Source of the DNA: DATAZK01 sp963731205
GTDB lineage: Bacteria > Actinomycetota > Actinomycetes > Frankiales > Frankiaceae
DNA: 64,000 nucleotides
Direction: 5' to 3'
Assembly (NCBI GenBank): GCA_963731205.1
Contig: CAVSUJ010000001.1
Span: forward strand, 620,001-684,000
How positions within the stretch are numbered: the stretch's first letter is position 1; each line of letters begins with the position of its first letter. The position numbers were made by a program, and so were the translations under genes. The notes below the pieces were generated by a model. The model was not told where the DNA came from and did not search any database. It saw only the letters and a list, made by a program, of their open reading frames with translations. Below, one piece after another: positions 16,820 to 26,882 of this stretch.

Positions 16820-17257
16820 TCAGCTACCCGCGCTCTCCTGCGCCGGCCAGGGGACCCGACCGCCGAACACCGCGGCGATCAACTCGCTGATGTCATCGGC
16901 CACCTTGGTGACCGTGTCGAGGACCAGCCGCAGATTGGCCCGGTCGAGCGCCTCGACCGGCAGCGCGCTGTGCACGGCCACCGTGCGATCAGCCCAGCAC
17001 ACCGTCGCCAGCCGGGAGCGCACGTTCAGCACATTCAGCTCCTGCAGCAGCGCAGCGGAACGCTTCACGTCATACGCCACGTGGGCGAAGACCCGCACCA
17101 GCACCGGCGGCTGCGGCTCCACCCGCACCCATCCGAGGCCCGACCCGGTGCGGAACGGATAGTCCCCTTCATCGTCGACCTCGGGGCCGCCCTCGGTCTC
17201 CCAGATGTCCTGGAGGCACCGCTCCACGTGCGACCGCACGAGCTCCTCGTACGCCAC
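16820..17257 (-). CDS. YbjN-domain protein
   Basis: The protein has 145 residues and resembles the YbjN/CesT-like family common in actinomycetes (FRTGSGLGWVRVEP, VRVFAHVAYDV, LLQELNVLNVRSRLATVCWADRTVAVHSALP, LRLVLDTVTKVADDISELIAAVFGG). The fold is that of type III secretion chaperones, but the function in actinomycetes is not established. It stands between recD and the WS/DGAT gene on the same strand, with gaps of 64 and 110 bases that hold no clear signal. Confidence 0.75.
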   Translation of the reverse strand: MAYEELVRSHVERCLQDIWETEGGPEVDDEGDYPFRTGSGLGWVRVEPQPPVLVRVFAHVAYDVKRSAALLQELNVLNVRSRLATVCWADRTVAVHSALPVEALDRANLRLVLDTVTKVADDISELIAAVFGGRVPWPAQESAGS

Positions 17258-17321
17258 TTCCCACCCCGTTCCTGCAGTTCATGAGCAGGATGGCAGACGG
17301 GTACGACAAAATCGGGCTCGC

Positions 17322-19214
17322 TCAGCTGCCCGTCCACAGCCGGCCGCGCAGCCCGCTGGCCCGGGTGATCGGGGTGCTCACCGCCGCGCGTACGGCCGCC
17401 ACGGAACCGATCACGCGCACGTGACGCTCGGCCCGGGTCACGGCGGTGTACAGCAGCTGACGGGTCAGCAGCGGCGAGCCCTCTGCGGGTAGCAGGACCG
17501 AGATGCGCTGGAACTGCGAGCCTTGGCTGCGGTGCACGGTCATCGCCTGCATGGTCTGCACCGCCCCGAGCCGGGCCGGGCGAACGAGCATGGGTGCGGC
17601 CGGGCGTCCGAACGCGGCGGTGACCGACCCTTCGCCGTCACTCACGACGACCCCGGTGTCACCGTTGAACAGCTTGACCTCGTAGTCGTTGGCCGTCACC
17701 AGGAGCGGCCGCCCCGGATACCACTCCCCTGTGCTGCGGTGCACGTTGAGCGCCGCGTCGATCCAGCGTTCGAGCTCCTGACCCCAGCGATCGGCGCCGT
17801 ACGGGCCGTGGCGGTGGGCGCAGAGCAGACGGTGCTCGCTCAGATGCGTCAGCGCCGACGCGGCATCACCCTTCGCCGCGGCGTTGATCAGCCGGCGGGC
17901 CGCCCCCACCACCTCATCACGTAGTCCGCCGAGTACTCCGCCGGCCCCGATGGGGATGGTCCCGGCCGCGACCGCTTCCGTCTCGATGAAGGACACGTCT
18001 TCCGCGGGGGTACGCAGCAGTTCGACGGCGGTGTCGGCATCACCTTCCTGGATCGCCGTCGCAAGCTCGGCGATACGGCCGGTGAAGCGCCAGCTCCTGC
18101 GCAGCACCACGATGCCGGTATCGACGCCGCGCTCGGCGTCGGCCGCTTCCCCGGCGTCGACGATGTCGCCCAGCACAGCGCCGGCCTCGACCGACGCGAG
18201 CTGCTCAGGATCGCCGACCAGGATCAGCCTGGCATCCGGGCGCACCGCATCAAGCAGGCGTGCCATCAGCGTGAGCGACACCATCGAGCTCTCGTCGACC
18301 ACCACCACGTCGTGTGCCAGCCGGTTGCCGGCGTGGTGGCTGAAGCGGCTGCGTGATCCCGGCCGGAAACCCAGCAGCCGATGCAGGGTCGACGCGCTGA
18401 GCTCGCCCAGCCGGCGCTGATCCGATTCCGGAAGCTCGGTGACGGCATCGCGTACGGCCTCGGCGAGCCGGGCGGCAGCCTTTCCGGTGGGAGCGGCCAG
18501 CGCGATCAGCGGCGGTGGCCCCGGCTGATCGGCCAGCAATGCGAGGATGCGCGCGACCGTGGTCGTCTTTCCGGTACCCGGGCCACCCGCCAGCACGCTC
18601 AGCCAGCGCTGCGCCGCCACCGCTGCGGCCTGCCGCTGATCGACCTCCTCGGCCTTCTCCGGCGGGAAAAGCCGCTGGATCGCCGCCGCGAAGCGATCGT
18701 CGTCGAGCGCAGGGGGGTTGCTCAGCGATCGTTCGGCTCGCGAGGTCAACTCTTGCGCCACCAGCTGCTCCTGCTGCCAGTAGCGGTCGAGGTAGAGCAG
18801 TCCCGCCCGTAGCTGCAGCGGATGGCCGCCATCGCCCGCCGGCCCCCACTCCACCAGCGGGCTCGCTTCACACGCCGCCAGCCACTCCTCGGGATCAGGC
18901 CAGGGCAGCTCGACGGGCCCGGCGTCGCCTGCCACCGAAGGCTCGGCGTCGACGTCCTCCTCAGGCACGATCTGGGTGGGCGCCGCGGCGAGGTCCAGAC
19001 ACACGGAACCGAGCCGGGCGGCCCGTACCGCGAGAGCTGCCGCGAGGAGCACTCGCTCGTCATTCTCGCCGCCGAGATGACCGAGCCGGCGGGCCACATG
19101 GATGTCGGCCGCAGCGAGGACGGCGGCGTCCTGGAAATCGGCCAGCAGCCCAGGCATCCCCACGGTGCGGCGCGGATCGAACCGGTCCAACGGCGCGGAT
19201 CGAACGGTCGTCAT
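17322..19214 (-). CDS. recD: exodeoxyribonuclease V subunit alpha (RecD)
   Basis: The protein has 630 residues. ATG 19214 overlaps the recB stop (ATGA), which decides the start over a longer frame. Superfamily 1 helicase motifs are clear: Walker A GGPGTGKTT (210-218), LAAPTGKAAARL, Walker B DVVVVDESSMVS, LVGDPEQLASVEAGAVLGDI, and the C-terminal VHRSQGSQFQRISVLLP and LYTAVTRAERHV. RecD is the fast 5'-3' helicase of the RecBCD complex, which processes double-strand DNA ends for recombination. It is the last gene of the recC-recB-recD operon. Confidence 0.92.
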   Translation of the reverse strand: MTTVRSAPLDRFDPRRTVGMPGLLADFQDAAVLAAADIHVARRLGHLGGENDERVLLAAALAVRAARLGSVCLDLAAAPTQIVPEEDVDAEPSVAGDAGPVELPWPDPEEWLAACEASPLVEWGPAGDGGHPLQLRAGLLYLDRYWQQEQLVAQELTSRAERSLSNPPALDDDRFAAAIQRLFPPEKAEEVDQRQAAAVAAQRWLSVLAGGPGTGKTTTVARILALLADQPGPPPLIALAAPTGKAAARLAEAVRDAVTELPESDQRRLGELSASTLHRLLGFRPGSRSRFSHHAGNRLAHDVVVVDESSMVSLTLMARLLDAVRPDARLILVGDPEQLASVEAGAVLGDIVDAGEAADAERGVDTGIVVLRRSWRFTGRIAELATAIQEGDADTAVELLRTPAEDVSFIETEAVAAGTIPIGAGGVLGGLRDEVVGAARRLINAAAKGDAASALTHLSEHRLLCAHRHGPYGADRWGQELERWIDAALNVHRSTGEWYPGRPLLVTANDYEVKLFNGDTGVVVSDGEGSVTAAFGRPAAPMLVRPARLGAVQTMQAMTVHRSQGSQFQRISVLLPAEGSPLLTRQLLYTAVTRAERHVRVIGSVAAVRAAVSTPITRASGLRGRLWTGS

Positions 19215-22200
19215 CGCGGCACCTTCCCGGAGTCCAGAGCGTCGGAGAGCTCGGTGACGAGTGCCGCGGGCGGCTTCCACGCGAACACCCCGCAGGGCCG
19301 GCCGTCGACCGCCGGGGTCGCCGCCCCGCACATGCCGCGAAGGTAGAGGTACAGCACGCCGCCGAGATGGACATCGGGGTCATAGCCGGGCTGTCGCCAT
19401 CTCAGATAACGATGAAGCGCGACCGAATACAGCATCGCCTGCAGCGGATAGTCGGAGTCCAGCATCGCTTCCGCGAGACGGTCCGGGGTGTAGTCGGCCG
19501 CTGTCAACAACCCCGAGCCCGGCGGCGCGAGGCCGAGCCAATTCGTCTTGTAGTCGACGACCAGATAGCGCGGGGATCCCGCTGGATCGCGCACGCGCAG
19601 GATCGCATCGAGGCTGCCGTTGAGGAAGCCACGCAGCGGTTGATCGCGCAGCAGCGGCTCCGCCAATCGATCCCCGTAAGGCACCAGCGGGTCGGCCGGC
19701 CGCGCTGCTGCCAGATGCCGGCGGACCAGCGGGCCGAGGCTGCCCAGCGCCAGCCGCGCGCCGGGCTGATCTCCCCCACACAGCGGCAGCTCGAACCCGA
19801 GCTCGGTGAGCCGGTCAGCAGCCGGAAAGTCCATCAACCGCAGGCCATCTGCGGCCGGCCCGAGTGGGGTCTCGTACACCGCCAGCAGCGCGGCAGCGAG
19901 CTGCTCGGGGTCGATGCTCGAACTTGCCAACGGCGAAGACCGAGACAGCTGCTCTGCAACGCGATCACTGATCTCTTCCAGGAGCGCTGCACGCGAGGTG
20001 TCGACAGTCTCCAGCACGGCATGGACCAGCGAGCCGAACGACGTGCCGCCCGGCAGCAGCGCCATCGGCGAGGCAACCGCTGCCGCCGGATCGCCAGCAG
20101 CTGAGGCAGAGAGCGGCCGCGGAACGGCATCGTCTGCCGGCTCGTCGTCCAGTCCCCCGTGCTCCGGTTCGCTGCCGACCGACGGGGACGCCACGGCCGA
20201 CGTGAGGATTCCCGCGTCATGCGCGGCGGCCGTGAGCCCCGAATACGACGTGCGGCGCCAAGCCAGGTCGAGGCCGCGATCAAACCTCGCCGCCCGCAGA
20301 TCGCCATCGGCTGCCGGCGTGCCCGTCCACCGGGTCTCGGAAGAAGCATCGACCAGCTCGACGGCCACCACCTCCCCCGCCGCCGCGAGCCGGGCGCCCA
20401 GCAACGCCGGGACATCCGGATCGACGGGGACGGCCACGCTCATCTGCGGCTCGGAGCCGCCGGGATCGAGCCCGAAGAGCAGCCGGCTCAAGGGGGCACA
20501 CTCGGCGGTGGTGCTGGGTGCCCACCAGAGCACCACTCGCGACCGCGCCCGGGTGACCGCGACGTAGAGCAGCCGAAGCTGCTCACCCGCCTCCTCGAAA
20601 CGATGGCGCGCCACGCCCTCGTTGAAGGCTGCGAGATCGCTGCCGGCGAGCCCGGAGCCGACGTCGAGCACCCGCTCCCCCGACGGATCGTGATAGCGCG
20701 GCCGCTCCACCTGCGGCTGGTAGAGGTCCCAGCCGAACGGGACATAGACCACCGGGAACTGCAGCCCTTTACTGCGGTGGATGGTGACGACCTGGACCGC
20801 GTCAGCATCAGAGTCGAGCCGGCGGCTGCGCTCCTCGACCCCGTCACTCACCTCGTCGGCCTCATCCATCCGCCGGCGCAGCCAGGCGACGAGCGCGGTG
20901 ATGCCGAGCGTGTCGGCTGTCGCCGCGGCGTGCAGCGATTCACCGATGTGGCGCAGATCGGTCAGCCGCCGCTCCCCGTCGAACTCGCTGAGCAGGCGTG
21001 CGGGCAGCTGCTGGGAGGACATGATCGTCTCCTGGAGCGCGGCGACGCCCCGGCTTGCCAGCACACCCGCCCACGTGCGCAGCAGCCCGGAAAGTGCATC
21101 GGTCTCTTCAGGATCGGCCAGCGCCAGCCGACCGGCCGACCAGGCGAGGAAACACGTCATCGCCGCCGCTCTGACCCGTCCCGTGCGGTGCGGCTGCTCG
21201 AGAGCCTCCAGCAGGATCAGCCAGTCCCGGGCGATGGGTGCGGTGAAGACGCTCGAAGCTCCGCCGATCACCGCCGGGACACTCACGTCTCGTAGCGCTT
21301 CGCGCACCATCGTCGCCTGGGCATTGGTACGCACCAGGACGGCCACGTCGCCTGGTTGCACGGCACGGAAGGCGTGCTCGTCGGTGTCCGCCGGCGCGAT
21401 CTGCGTGTCGGAGCTGAGCAACCGGACGATGTCGGCCGCGACGTCTTTGGCGACGCGCGGGCGAAGCGCCTCGACACGCACCAGGCCGCCTCCGGTCTGC
21501 GGCATGCCGGGCTCCCGGGACAGCACGCGCAGCCGCATCGGGACCTTGAGAGAGGACGAGCGCAACAGCGACTGCTCGCTGGCTGCCTGCACCGGCCGGT
21601 AGGCGATCGCCGGATCCCCGAACGTGCAGTCGGCGAAGAGGGCGTCGAACGCGTGCAGCAAAGCGGGTTCGCTGCGCCAGTTGCGCTCCAGAGTCGCGAC
21701 CGCGCGCGCCTGCGACACCGCCTTCAGATAGGCGATGACGTCCGCACCGCGAAACCCGTAGACGGCCTGCTTCGGATCGCCGATGAGCACCAGCCGCACG
21801 TGGCCGACGAAGGCCTTAGAGACGATGTCCCACTGCACGGGATCGGTGTCCTGGAACTCATCGATCAGCACGACCGGAAACCGTTCCCGAAGGCGACGCG
21901 CCGCCGGCGGGCCCTGCGCAGGATCCGCCAGCACCGCGGCCAGATCGGTCTGCAGATCGTCGTAGCTGCGCAGGCCGCGCAGCTGCTTGCGACGCCCCAC
22001 CTCCTGGCGCACCGCTTCCGCCAGGCGGCGGCGGACTCCTGCGGCCGAATCCGCTGGTGCACCAACGGGTTCGAGCCGTGCCTGCGGCTCCCGGATGACC
22101 GCCTCGACGGCGATGCGTACCGCCTCGTCGGGCGGGATGCCCGGGGCGTCATCGAGGGCGCCGGCAGCCGCAAACTTCCGCAGATAAAGGTCTTCCGCCA

Positions 22201-22696
22201 CCTCCGTCACCAAATCGTCCAGCGATTCGACGAACCGGTCCCCACCCGTCAGTGCCGCCAGTTCGGCAGTGACACCGAGCCCGGCGAGCACCTGGGCGCA
22301 GAACTGGTGGGTGGTCGCGATGGTCGCCGCATCGAACGCGGTCAACGCCCGGGTGAGCCGGTGGCGGCGGCGGGCCACTTCCTCATCGGGCGCGTCAGCC
22401 AGCAACGCCAGCAAGGGATCCGCGCCGTTCACCCTGGCGGCCGCCGGATCGGCGAGCCCGAGTTCGGCGCTGGTCAGCCGCTCGCGTACGCGCTCGCGAA
22501 GCTCGCCGGTGGCCGCCCGGCTGAACGTGACGATCAGCATCCGGTCGAGATCCGCGACGTCCTCGGCCACGAACCGGGTCACCAAGGCGGCGATGGTGTA
22601 CGTCTTTCCGGTGCCCGCGCTCGCTTCGAGCACGGTGGTGCCTTCAGGGAGCGCTCCGTACAGATCGAACGCGCCCGCACTCCTGCGCGCGGTCAT
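19211..22696 (-). CDS. recB: exodeoxyribonuclease V subunit beta (RecB)
   Basis: The protein has 1161 residues. ATG 22696 overlaps the recC TGA. Walker A ASAGTGKT lies at 25-32. Further helicase motifs are FPVVLIDEFQDTDPVQWDI, LIGDPKQAVYGFRGADV, VTIHRSKGLQFPVVYVPF and LLYVAVTRARSRVVLWW. The C-terminal nuclease domain keeps the catalytic VDYKT (Lys near 1050) and the following QAMLYSVAL box. RecB supplies the 3'-5' helicase and the only nuclease site of RecBCD. All motifs appear intact. Confidence 0.93.
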   Translation of the reverse strand: MTARRSAGAFDLYGALPEGTTVLEASAGTGKTYTIAALVTRFVAEDVADLDRMLIVTFSRAATGELRERVRERLTSAELGLADPAAARVNGADPLLALLADAPDEEVARRRHRLTRALTAFDAATIATTHQFCAQVLAGLGVTAELAALTGGDRFVESLDDLVTEVAEDLYLRKFAAAGALDDAPGIPPDEAVRIAVEAVIREPQARLEPVGAPADSAAGVRRRLAEAVRQEVGRRKQLRGLRSYDDLQTDLAAVLADPAQGPPAARRLRERFPVVLIDEFQDTDPVQWDIVSKAFVGHVRLVLIGDPKQAVYGFRGADVIAYLKAVSQARAVATLERNWRSEPALLHAFDALFADCTFGDPAIAYRPVQAASEQSLLRSSSLKVPMRLRVLSREPGMPQTGGGLVRVEALRPRVAKDVAADIVRLLSSDTQIAPADTDEHAFRAVQPGDVAVLVRTNAQATMVREALRDVSVPAVIGGASSVFTAPIARDWLILLEALEQPHRTGRVRAAAMTCFLAWSAGRLALADPEETDALSGLLRTWAGVLASRGVAALQETIMSSQQLPARLLSEFDGERRLTDLRHIGESLHAAATADTLGITALVAWLRRRMDEADEVSDGVEERSRRLDSDADAVQVVTIHRSKGLQFPVVYVPFGWDLYQPQVERPRYHDPSGERVLDVGSGLAGSDLAAFNEGVARHRFEEAGEQLRLLYVAVTRARSRVVLWWAPSTTAECAPLSRLLFGLDPGGSEPQMSVAVPVDPDVPALLGARLAAAGEVVAVELVDASSETRWTGTPAADGDLRAARFDRGLDLAWRRTSYSGLTAAAHDAGILTSAVASPSVGSEPEHGGLDDEPADDAVPRPLSASAAGDPAAAVASPMALLPGGTSFGSLVHAVLETVDTSRAALLEEISDRVAEQLSRSSPLASSSIDPEQLAAALLAVYETPLGPAADGLRLMDFPAADRLTELGFELPLCGGDQPGARLALGSLGPLVRRHLAAARPADPLVPYGDRLAEPLLRDQPLRGFLNGSLDAILRVRDPAGSPRYLVVDYKTNWLGLAPPGSGLLTAADYTPDRLAEAMLDSDYPLQAMLYSVALHRYLRWRQPGYDPDVHLGGVLYLYLRGMCGAATPAVDGRPCGVFAWKPPAALVTELSDALDSGKVPR

Positions 22697-25600
22697 CCGC
22701 GCGCCAGCAATTCGCCCTCGAGCATCGGATCCCACCAGCGGCGCGAAAGCACCCCGAAGCGGCTCGGCTCATCAGGCCATTCGGAGCCGCCGTCGCCGGG
22801 CTGGGGGACCGCGGCAAGCAGGGTGCGGAAGGGCGGCGCGATCCCGTAGACGTGGACATGTTCGGCGTCATCGCATTCATTGCCGTAGCGGCTGCCTTCC
22901 CAGCCTTTGAGTGCCGCCTTCAGCGCCTCGTCAGGTGCCGCGCCTCGCCGACGGGCGGCGGCGTATTCGAAGGAGGTCTTCGAGGCGATCGGCAGCGGCT
23001 CGCGCAGACCCAGCTCGTAGAGCCCGATCAGATCCCGCAGATGGCCGGCCGCCCGACCTCCGTCGACCGGCCCCAGCGCGACGTGACCCTTGCGTCCGAC
23101 CGCGATGGCCGCGAACTCTTCCTCGCGCCGGCCGGCGGCGAGCAGGAGCAACATCAGCCAAGCACGGAACCGCCGTTTGTGATTGACCTGCCCGAAGCTG
23201 GTGTGGACCAGGCTCGATCCGAAGACTCCGCCGACGGTGCCCGTAAGGCGCCGCCCCGCCTCGATCTCGAGGGAGAGGTCAAGGACGCGCGCCTCCCCCT
23301 GCCGCCATCCCGCCGCCTCTGCCACGATCTGCTCGACTTCTGACGCGACCTCATCCAGCACGCGGGTGCCGAGCCGGCCGGGTGGCAGCGCGCCGCGGCG
23401 CCACTCCGCCTGACGGCAATCCGCCGGCTCGACTCCCGACAGCCGCGCGTCGAGCATGCGCTGGCCGATCTGCCACTTCTCGAGCGTGCCCAGCTTCACC
23501 GGCAGCCGGTCGGAGGCCTCCTCCTCGTTTCGCGGGAGGGTGACGCCGAGGCGCTGGCGCAGGAACCCGCGCACCGGGTGCTCGAAGAAGCCGCGCAGCG
23601 CCACCAGTTCGAGGTCGCCTACCGGCGCCGGGGGCAGCGGCTCTGACAGGTAGGCGGCTGCCTGGCGCCGTGGTGCGCGCATCGCGCGGGCACCGGCGAG
23701 CGCGGTGGGATCGAAGCTGAACGGCGCGGCCGTGCCGAGCGCCCCGGGAGCGAAGTTCGCCGGATCGAACGGTTGGAGCGGGTGGCGGGTGAGCAACTGG
23801 CCGCGGAGCGGCCCGCCATCGGCGCTTCGGTAGGCAGCCTCGAGCGTGTCGAGCAGCTCGCCTACCGGAACCGCCGGCGGACGCGTCGCATTCGTGCGCT
23901 CATCGGCACCCGCATACGTGATCACCAGCCGCTCACGCGCGGACAGGATCGCGTCGAGCAGCAGCTGGCGGTCCTCGCTGCGCTCGTCTCGCTCCCCCGT
24001 CATGGGATTTCGCAGCAGGATGTTGTCGCCGTCGACGGCCGGCTGCCGCGGGAAGGCCCCATCATCCAGGCCCATCAGACAGACGACGCGATGAGGCACC
24101 GAGCGCATCGGGACCAGCGTGCACATCGTCAGGCTGCCGGTGCGGAAATTCGCCCGGGTGGGGCGGCCGCGCAGCCGATCGGCCAGCAGGCTGCGAAGAT
24201 CCCCGAGCGACAGCGTGACGATCCCCGCACGCTCACCGGCGGCTTCGAGTACGCGGGACAGCTCGGTGCGCAACTGCGCCGCTTGCCACTGATCGGAACC
24301 GGTGGTCAGGGTCAGGGATTCGACGGCCTCCGACAGCCGGCTGATCCATTCCGCGAGTGATTGCGGGCCTTGAAGCGCATCAACGGCGAGATGCAGCCGC
24401 TCCACGAGTTCCGCAAGGCGCCCGACCAGCTCGATGTCGGTGCTGTCGACATCGTCCAGCGGCAGCGCGAGCCCGAGCCAGCCCGGGCCGCCGGGGTGCG
24501 CCGACGCGTCGCCGCTCGCCGGACCGTCCGCCATCGCCACACCGAGGAGCAGCCGATCCAGCCCGGCCTCCCAGGTGTTCTGGCGAAAGGCCTCGAGCTT
24601 GAACGCCGCCCGGTGAGCCGCGTCCAGCCCCCACCGCACCTGCGCTTCAGCCACCCATTCGGTCAGCCGGCCGAGATCATCGTCGTCGAAACCGAAACGC
24701 CGCCGGACGGGTGCCGAAGCCGCCAGATCGAGCACCTCCGAGGCGGTCAGGCGCCCGTCGACCAGCTCGAGGAGGGTGGCCGCGACGCTCATCACGGGAT
24801 TGGTCTGGCGCAGCGAGCGGTCGGCAAGGCGAACCCGCAAGAGCGACGCGGGCGACACCGGCCCGCTCTCGGAGGCCTCCTGCTCGACCAGATCGGCGCC
24901 GACCCCGAAGGTCGCCGAGATCAGCGGCGCGAAGGTCTCGATATCAGGGCACATCACGACGATGTCGCGCGGCTCAAGAGTCGAATCTGCCGCGAGCAAG
25001 CCCAAAATCACGTCACGCAGCACGTCGACCTGGCGGGCCCGGCCATGACAGGCGTGCACCTGGATGCTGCGATCGTCGGCCGCGATCTCCGGCCGCGACG
25101 AGGCCTCCACCGGCTCGTCGGATCGGATCGCTTCCTGCAACCGCCGCAGCAGCGTGGGCCTGCCGGCAGGCGCGGCCGGCAACGGATGGTGGAGATCACC
25201 GACCTTGCCGCTCGCGCCGGCGAGCGTCAGCTGCAATTCGCGAACGTCGCGCCCCATTGACGACAACAGCCGATGAAAGACCATCGACGCGGTCGGATCC
25301 TTGCTGCGCCTGCTCGGCACGGCGTCGACCGAACCGGCAAGCCGCTCCCACAGCGGTACGCACGGATGGAGGAGCCATAGGTGGATCTCGCGGTGTTCGG
25401 CGAGCGCGGAAAGGACGGCAAGCTGACTCGGGGGGATGCGTGTGAGACCGAAGAGGGAAAGCCTGGCCGGCAAATCGCCTGCTGCTTCGGCACTTTCGCG
25501 CAGCCGTGCGCAAGCCGGCCCCAGCCGCTCCGCAGGGCTGGGGGCATCGACCAGCTCCCGCAAACCTCGCCAGAGATCAGCCTGCCAGCCGAGATCTTCA

Positions 25601-26097
25601 GCCAGCGCCTCCCCGACACCATCGGACGAGCCACCCGCCGCCCAATCGACGATCATCGACGGCCGGTAGGACTCGTAGGCATCGAACAGCTCGGCGACAT
25701 GCCGGGCGGCGGCATACGGACGCCCTCCGGGAAGGTCGGCTGGACGGCTCGCCCTCACCGGGCCGGACCGGCGCGACTCGAGCAACTCCAGCAGCGGCCA
25801 GACGCTTCGGCCCGGGCGCCACGGATCCGATCGCGGGTCGATTCCGCTGACACCGGCCACGACATCCGAGATCAGCCGGCCCGGACCGGGGAACTCCACA
25901 TTCGCGCAGACCCCGTCGAAGCTCCCGGGCCGCGCGCCAAGGACCAGGGACAACTGCTGGGTGAGCCAGCGCTCGACGCCGCGGCTGGGCACAGACACGA
26001 TCTCGGCGGCGAAGGGATCCGCCTCACCGTCGGAGAGCAGCGCGCACAAGCCACCGGCAAGCACGTCGGCCCGCTCCCCGCGATGTAAATGCAGCAC
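22693..26097 (-). CDS. recC: exodeoxyribonuclease V subunit gamma (RecC)
   Basis: The protein has 1134 residues, the usual RecC size. The N-terminus has the RecC pattern MLHLHRGERADVLAGGL, IVSVPSRGVERWLTQQLS and VCANVEFPGPGRLI. Later blocks are IPPSQLAVLSALAEHREIHLWLLHP and VCLMGLDDGAFPRQP. RecC is a catalytically dead helicase relative that splits the DNA duplex and recognises Chi. It overlaps recB (ATGA) and begins nine bases after the acetyltransferase stop. Confidence 0.92.
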   Translation of the reverse strand: MLHLHRGERADVLAGGLCALLSDGEADPFAAEIVSVPSRGVERWLTQQLSLVLGARPGSFDGVCANVEFPGPGRLISDVVAGVSGIDPRSDPWRPGRSVWPLLELLESRRSGPVRASRPADLPGGRPYAAARHVAELFDAYESYRPSMIVDWAAGGSSDGVGEALAEDLGWQADLWRGLRELVDAPSPAERLGPACARLRESAEAAGDLPARLSLFGLTRIPPSQLAVLSALAEHREIHLWLLHPCVPLWERLAGSVDAVPSRRSKDPTASMVFHRLLSSMGRDVRELQLTLAGASGKVGDLHHPLPAAPAGRPTLLRRLQEAIRSDEPVEASSRPEIAADDRSIQVHACHGRARQVDVLRDVILGLLAADSTLEPRDIVVMCPDIETFAPLISATFGVGADLVEQEASESGPVSPASLLRVRLADRSLRQTNPVMSVAATLLELVDGRLTASEVLDLAASAPVRRRFGFDDDDLGRLTEWVAEAQVRWGLDAAHRAAFKLEAFRQNTWEAGLDRLLLGVAMADGPASGDASAHPGGPGWLGLALPLDDVDSTDIELVGRLAELVERLHLAVDALQGPQSLAEWISRLSEAVESLTLTTGSDQWQAAQLRTELSRVLEAAGERAGIVTLSLGDLRSLLADRLRGRPTRANFRTGSLTMCTLVPMRSVPHRVVCLMGLDDGAFPRQPAVDGDNILLRNPMTGERDERSEDRQLLLDAILSARERLVITYAGADERTNATRPPAVPVGELLDTLEAAYRSADGGPLRGQLLTRHPLQPFDPANFAPGALGTAAPFSFDPTALAGARAMRAPRRQAAAYLSEPLPPAPVGDLELVALRGFFEHPVRGFLRQRLGVTLPRNEEEASDRLPVKLGTLEKWQIGQRMLDARLSGVEPADCRQAEWRRGALPPGRLGTRVLDEVASEVEQIVAEAAGWRQGEARVLDLSLEIEAGRRLTGTVGGVFGSSLVHTSFGQVNHKRRFRAWLMLLLLAAGRREEEFAAIAVGRKGHVALGPVDGGRAAGHLRDLIGLYELGLREPLPIASKTSFEYAAARRRGAAPDEALKAALKGWEGSRYGNECDDAEHVHVYGIAPPFRTLLAAVPQPGDGGSEWPDEPSRFGVLSRRWWDPMLEGELLARG

Positions 26098-26106
26098 GCG
26101 GAAAAC

Positions 26107-26742
26107 CTAGTACGGACCTGCGACAAAGCGGCCGAGCTCGCCGGACTCCCCCAGCCGGGCGTTGACCAGATCTTTCAGCGGGCAGCGGCAGAACATGTCG
26201 TGCCAGGCGCGCAAGCACCCGTCGGGATAGTTCAGAGTGCGGATCACCCGGCCCGGATTGCCTGCCACGAGCGAGTCGTCGGGCACGTCACGGGTGACCA
26301 CCGAACCGGCAGCGACCATGACCCGCGACCCGATGTCGACGCCGGGCAGGATCATCGCGCGGGCACCGATCCACGATCCCCGGCCGATCCGCACCGGGGC
26401 CTCGTAGACGTCGCCGCCCTCCATCCCGTGGCTGTTGGAATCGCAGATGTAGACCTCGTTGCTGATGGCGACCGCGTCCTCGATCACCAGTTCCTTCATG
26501 GCGAACAGGATCGCCCCCCCATTGATGAAGACGTCGTTGCCGATCCGGATCCGTCCAGAGCCGGCGATCAACGTCAGCCGGTGCTTGGACCAGATCTTGA
26601 ACCGGTCGCCGACCTCGCAATCGGTCGTCTCGATGTGGGGCCGGCCGCCGACGTTGGGGTATTCGCCGACCCGCTGCATCCCGCGCAGCTTCCAGCGCGA
26701 GCGCGCCCAGCGGCGTCCGTACCCGGCCCACCAACCGGCCAT
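26107..26742 (-). CDS. hexapeptide-repeat acyltransferase
   Basis: The ATG-initiated product has 211 residues. Hexapeptide repeats of a left-handed beta helix are evident (IRIGNDVFINGGAILFAM, VRIGRGSWIGARAMILPGVDIGSRVMVAAGSVVTRDVPDDSLVAGNPGRVIR). The VAGNPGRVIR end is typical of NodL/WbbJ/maltose-type O-acetyltransferases. It should transfer an acetyl or acyl group to a sugar or similar acceptor. ATG 26742 lacks a ribosome-binding site. A protein-like in-frame extension runs to CTG 26814, which has GGAGAGG nine bases upstream, so the true start may be non-ATG. It heads the recCBD operon. Confidence 0.8.
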   Translation of the reverse strand: MAGWWAGYGRRWARSRWKLRGMQRVGEYPNVGGRPHIETTDCEVGDRFKIWSKHRLTLIAGSGRIRIGNDVFINGGAILFAMKELVIEDAVAISNEVYICDSNSHGMEGGDVYEAPVRIGRGSWIGARAMILPGVDIGSRVMVAAGSVVTRDVPDDSLVAGNPGRVIRTLNYPDGCLRAWHDMFCRCPLKDLVNARLGESGELGRFVAGPY

Positions 26743-26823
26743 CTGAGCTTGTTGGAGCAGGAACGGCCGATCCGGCGCGAGGTACTGATCGGGCGGGATG
26801 CGCAGCGATGGCAGGGCCGTTGT

Positions 26824-26830
26824 CCTCTCC
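26824..26830 (-). promoter_or_regulatory. GGAGAGG ribosome-binding site pointing to a CTG start at 26814
   Basis: On the minus strand GGAGAGG is followed after nine bases by CTG at 26814-26812. That codon opens 24 protein-like residues (PSLRIPPDQYLAPDRPF and onward) in frame with the acyltransferase. An in-frame stop lies just upstream and there is no ATG, GTG or TTG between it and the CTG. Confidence 0.4.
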
Positions 26831-26882
26831 GAAGGGCGCCCTCAGGGCGTGCCTCGAAGATCCTAAGCGCAACGCCCCGAAC

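Noticed and set aside
15504..17162. 552-codon plus-strand open frame
   Set aside because: It is antisense to WS/DGAT and YbjN-like genes. Its composition is Arg/Ser-rich with no domain, as expected for the mirror of GC-rich coding DNA.
18515..22849. Several long plus-strand open frames opposite recD and recB
   Set aside because: They are shadows of intact RecBCD genes with full motifs. None has a ribosome-binding site or recognisable domain.
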